Notes under the pieces: generated by a model
Databases searched by the model: none
What the model was told of the DNA's origin: nothing
What the model saw: only the letters and a program-made list of their open reading frames with translations
Position numbers and translations under genes: made by a program
Shown here: positions 61,701 to 64,000 of the stretch, piece by piece
Layout: every line of letters begins with the position of its first letter
Numbering within the stretch: position 1 is the first letter of the stretch
Source of the DNA: Theobroma cacao
Lineage: Eukaryota; Streptophyta; Magnoliopsida; Malvales; Malvaceae
Assembly (NCBI RefSeq): GCF_000208745.1
Contig: NC_030855.1
Coordinates: forward strand, 10,167,156 to 10,231,155
Reading direction: 5' to 3'
Length of the DNA stretch: 64,000 nt

Positions 61701-63166
61701 TATAGAAATTTTACAGTCTTGACTACAAGAGAATGCTATCATAATCTTTATACGAAGGTAGAGCTATGTATAGCTATGGCTTTTTTGTCAACATTTCGTA
61801 CATTTGAATTTAGGTATATTCCTCAAATTACAGTTCCCTCCCGAAATATGTACTTAAAATGCTAGCTCTCCAAAATCTTTTTTGCAGAGGTTTCTTTCAC
61901 AAAAATTACTCTAATATCTAAATATATAGAAATTTTACAGTCTTGGCTACAAGGGAATGCTATCAGAATCCTTATACAAAGGTAGAGCTACACATAATGG
62001 CCTTTTCCTCAACATTTCTTACATTTGAATTTAGTTATATTCCTCAAATCACAGTTCCCTCCCAAAATGTGTCCTTAAAATGCTAGCTCTCCACAATTTA
62101 GTACTAATCAATCTCACACTACAGTTTGCCAGTTAAATTCTACCTCTGTCTTTGTCCTGGTATATTTATTTGTATTGATCAATTAACGGATTTTTAACCT
62201 ATAAGAGGATAATTTGTTTAGGTTTGTGGTCCTATGTATTAAGGCAAAGTGTATCTGGATGCTGGGGTTTTCGTAATTTTGTAATTTGCTTTGATCTTTC
62301 CCAAGACAATGCCTTACATTATATGTTAAGGATCTTCATATTTCCTTCTTGACAGTTAAAAGCTACTTTTGTTGCAGGCAGTTGATTCAAACCGTGAGCT
62401 TGTTTGCATCCATGATTCTGCAAGACCCTTGGTAACATCTGGAGATGTAGAAAAGGTTTGGACTCGAAAATTTTCTGGTGATATCTAATGCAGTAAAATT
62501 AACTTTAGGGAACTCTAACAATAAAGAAAAGGAATTGGATTATAGTCACTGTATCTGTGGGAGGTTGGATCAGTTAAAGCATTGTATATATAGTTTCTTG
62601 TGTGTTATAGTGCTTATCATGTGTGGCACAATAATTAGTGAAGCAGGTCTAGACTATCCTGTCCTGGTTATTGATTGGTGCAATACTGCAATTATATCTT
62701 GAGGGATTGATTTCTTTATACTAAACTGTTTGGTTATGACAAGCTTTAAGAGCATAAAGATTTCAAGATTCTGATACCATAAGACTTAGTTAAGGTATGA
62801 TGGACAATTTTAGCCTGTAATTGGTTGAAGCAATTTATCAGAACGATGCTAAATATACATCAACATTCCAATGAATGGTGTTTGTCCTGGCCATTATCAT
62901 TTTATTGTGAATTTCAAATGATCTCTGTCCCATTTCTTCAAAGAATGCTATATATCTATAGAACAGCTTAGCATTAAGATCTCTCTCTCTTGGGCCCCTT
63001 TATTATTTACCATATCTTGAGTATTCTTTCATTCTTTGTCATTTTCTAGAAATAAATTTCAAATAATAAGTGATTAAATTTAATACTGCTTTGTTAGGTT
63101 CTTAAAGATGGTTGGCTGGTTGGAGCAGCGGTACTTGGGGTTCCTGTCAAAGCCACAATCAAAGAG
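58768..63166 (+). CDS. ISPD: 2-C-methyl-D-erythritol 4-phosphate cytidylyltransferase (plastid), first 8 exons, 3' end outside the window
   Basis: IspD transfers CMP from CTP to 2-C-methyl-D-erythritol 4-phosphate, the third step of the plastid MEP pathway to isoprenoids. Exons: 58768-58903, 59010-59083, 59187-59258, 60022-60077, 60665-60744, 61009-61091, 62378-62455, 63098-63166. All have GT..AG borders and agreeing phase, giving 216 residues. Residues 1 to about 65 are Ser/Leu/His-rich with few acids, fitting a chloroplast transit peptide. The CTP-binding loop [11 protein letters not shown] is at 84-94, with [17 protein letters not shown] just after it. Also present are [35 protein letters not shown] (from 179) and [12 protein letters not shown]. 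The rest of the family protein (about 300 residues) is not in the last 834 bases. The start at 58768 (MGLLHLNHS) is preferred; an in-frame ATG at 58693 would add 25 residues. Confidence 0.92.
60249..60552. mobile_element. Tourist-like MITE in IspD intron 4
   Basis: The left end is GGCACCATGTGGTGGTTA and the right end read inward is GGCTCCATTTTGGTTGTTA. They are flanked by TAA and TTA, consistent with the 3-bp PIF/Harbinger target. The 304-bp interior shares the block at 60381-60400 with the NUP160 intron-22 element (19 of 20 bases), so both belong to one family. Confidence 0.65.
60747..60860. repeat. CT/CA microsatellite in IspD intron 5
   Basis: Low-complexity (CT)n followed by interrupted (CA)n starts two bases inside the intron, directly after the exon 5 donor. 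Other short (CA)n runs occur at about 21060 and 27220 in NUP160 introns. Confidence 0.85.
61348..61563. repeat. Two-copy tandem repeat, 108-bp unit, IspD intron 6
   Basis: TTACTCTTCATGTAACATTT at 61348 recurs as TTACTCTTCGTATAAGATTT at 61456. The likeness continues to TGATGTATGCCTTACAGACTG in copy 1 and TGATGTATGCCTTATAGACTG in copy 2. Divergence is moderate. Confidence 0.8.
61661..62092. repeat. Two-copy tandem repeat, 224-bp unit, IspD intron 6
   Basis: Copy 1 (61661-61884) and copy 2 (61885 to about 62092) both begin CAGAGGTTTCTTTCACAAAA and end TGCTAGCTCTCCA. They are more alike than the neighbouring 108-bp pair, so this duplication is probably younger. Confidence 0.85.
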
Positions 63167-64000
63167 GTAGATATTAATATAAAGTCACTTTCTTTAACTA
63201 TTTGAATTTCATCTGTCTTTATCACACAGTTTTAAGTCTATGTCTTTGCTGGTTGACATGCAGTTGATGTTTTTGTCTCTTTTGTTGCAAGTTATTTCCC
63301 TGCTGACTTGGTAAATAAAATTATCATTATCCAGAGGAAACAAACTATCTAATTTAACCACTATTAAAGTAAGGTTTTTGCAACCTTGTAGGATGGATAT
63401 AGCTTTATATAAATTTTAACATGATATTGCTGAACTGGCATGTATATTACTTATCTTCCTATCAATAATTCTTTGTTTTTCTAGGTATATTCTTATCAAA
63501 CAAGGAAGTTCTGAGATGGAAATCTAACATGAGGCTGTCAATGGAACTTTTAACATGAACCGATATTTAGCATTTTCCCCTGTTTCACTATCTGTCTGTC
63601 TGTTCTGCAAGTTGAGAAATGTTCTTTGCTAAATTAGACTCTGGTTCATCTTTTACCTAAAGATGACTGACTACATTTTGATCCGTTAGGAGGCTGGCTT
63701 CGATAAGGAGAGTTGTCGTACAGATTTCATTTACCACTAGTTGTTATAGGTTATTCATGTAACTTTATAACATCAAGAACGGGATTTCTTCTCTCTAAGC
63801 CATACTAAATTCAATTGTGTTTTAGCATTGATTAGGACAGAATTTCTAAATGGAAGATGATGCTGTTGGAAGCTTTTTGCACTGATCATTATACTTTATT
63901 CTTTGTTTATGTATTCTGTTTCATAAACTACCATTTTAGCATGCTTGCGATACTGTTTATTTCCAGTATATCATCCTATTTTCATGCTTAATTAAAGACT
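63167..64000. other. IspD intron 8, incomplete
   Basis: The donor GTAGAT follows exon 8 at 63167. No segment in the remaining 834 bases encodes the next conserved IspD block (the family continues with a KTLxRxxLWExQTPQ-type stretch), so the intron extends past the window edge. Nothing else was identified. Confidence 0.6.

Noticed and set aside
1..64000. CRISPR arrays, operons, bacterial insertion sequences, rRNA
   Set aside because: None seen; split genes and plant transposons indicate a plant nuclear genome.

Overview
This window is nuclear DNA from a flowering plant, most likely a eudicot. It is AT-rich, has two split genes with plant-type GT..AG introns, and is crowded with plant transposable elements. 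I cannot name the species. No bacterial, organellar, CRISPR or rRNA sequence was seen.

Two host genes are supported, arranged head-to-head. On the minus strand, 36074 down to 5410, lies a complete gene for the nucleoporin NUP160 (SAR1 in Arabidopsis). I could join 26 exons with intact splice sites and phases into a 1,496-residue protein. On the plus strand, from 58768, lies the 5' part (8 exons, 216 residues) of the plastid enzyme 2-C-methyl-D-erythritol 4-phosphate cytidylyltransferase (IspD/MCT, MEP isoprenoid pathway). It runs off the right edge.

The 22.7 kb between the two start codons is largely mobile DNA. A hAT DNA transposon (36453-52289, 8-bp target duplication ATCGTAAT) starts 379 bp upstream of the NUP160 start codon. 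Its transposase is split by an 11.5-kb Sirevirus-like Copia retrotransposon (38179-49638, target duplication CCCTC). That element's gag is in turn split by a solo LTR of a related element in the opposite orientation (39358-40569, target duplication GTTGA). All three levels have exact target-site duplications, so the order of insertion can be read directly. Further right are a 1.6-kb solo LTR (54222-55837, target duplication CCAAT), a fold-back element (57626-58070) and a short Helitron-like tandem pair just upstream of IspD.

The 30.7-kb length of NUP160 comes from its introns. Intron 19 holds a degenerate short-LTR Copia element (12085-16215), intron 5 a Copia 3' remnant (28770-29624) and intron 4 a TRIM element (33474-33856). 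Several MITEs and a SINE-like copy lie in other introns. All three intronic LTR elements are antisense to the gene. Positions 1-5400 hold no recognisable gene and look like diverged LTR-retrotransposon sequence.

I found no clearly new biochemical system. The best leads are the dated three-level nest next to NUP160, a third ORF downstream of pol in the Sirevirus-like element, a palindrome array in its LTRs, and local amplification at the solo-LTR/gag junction.
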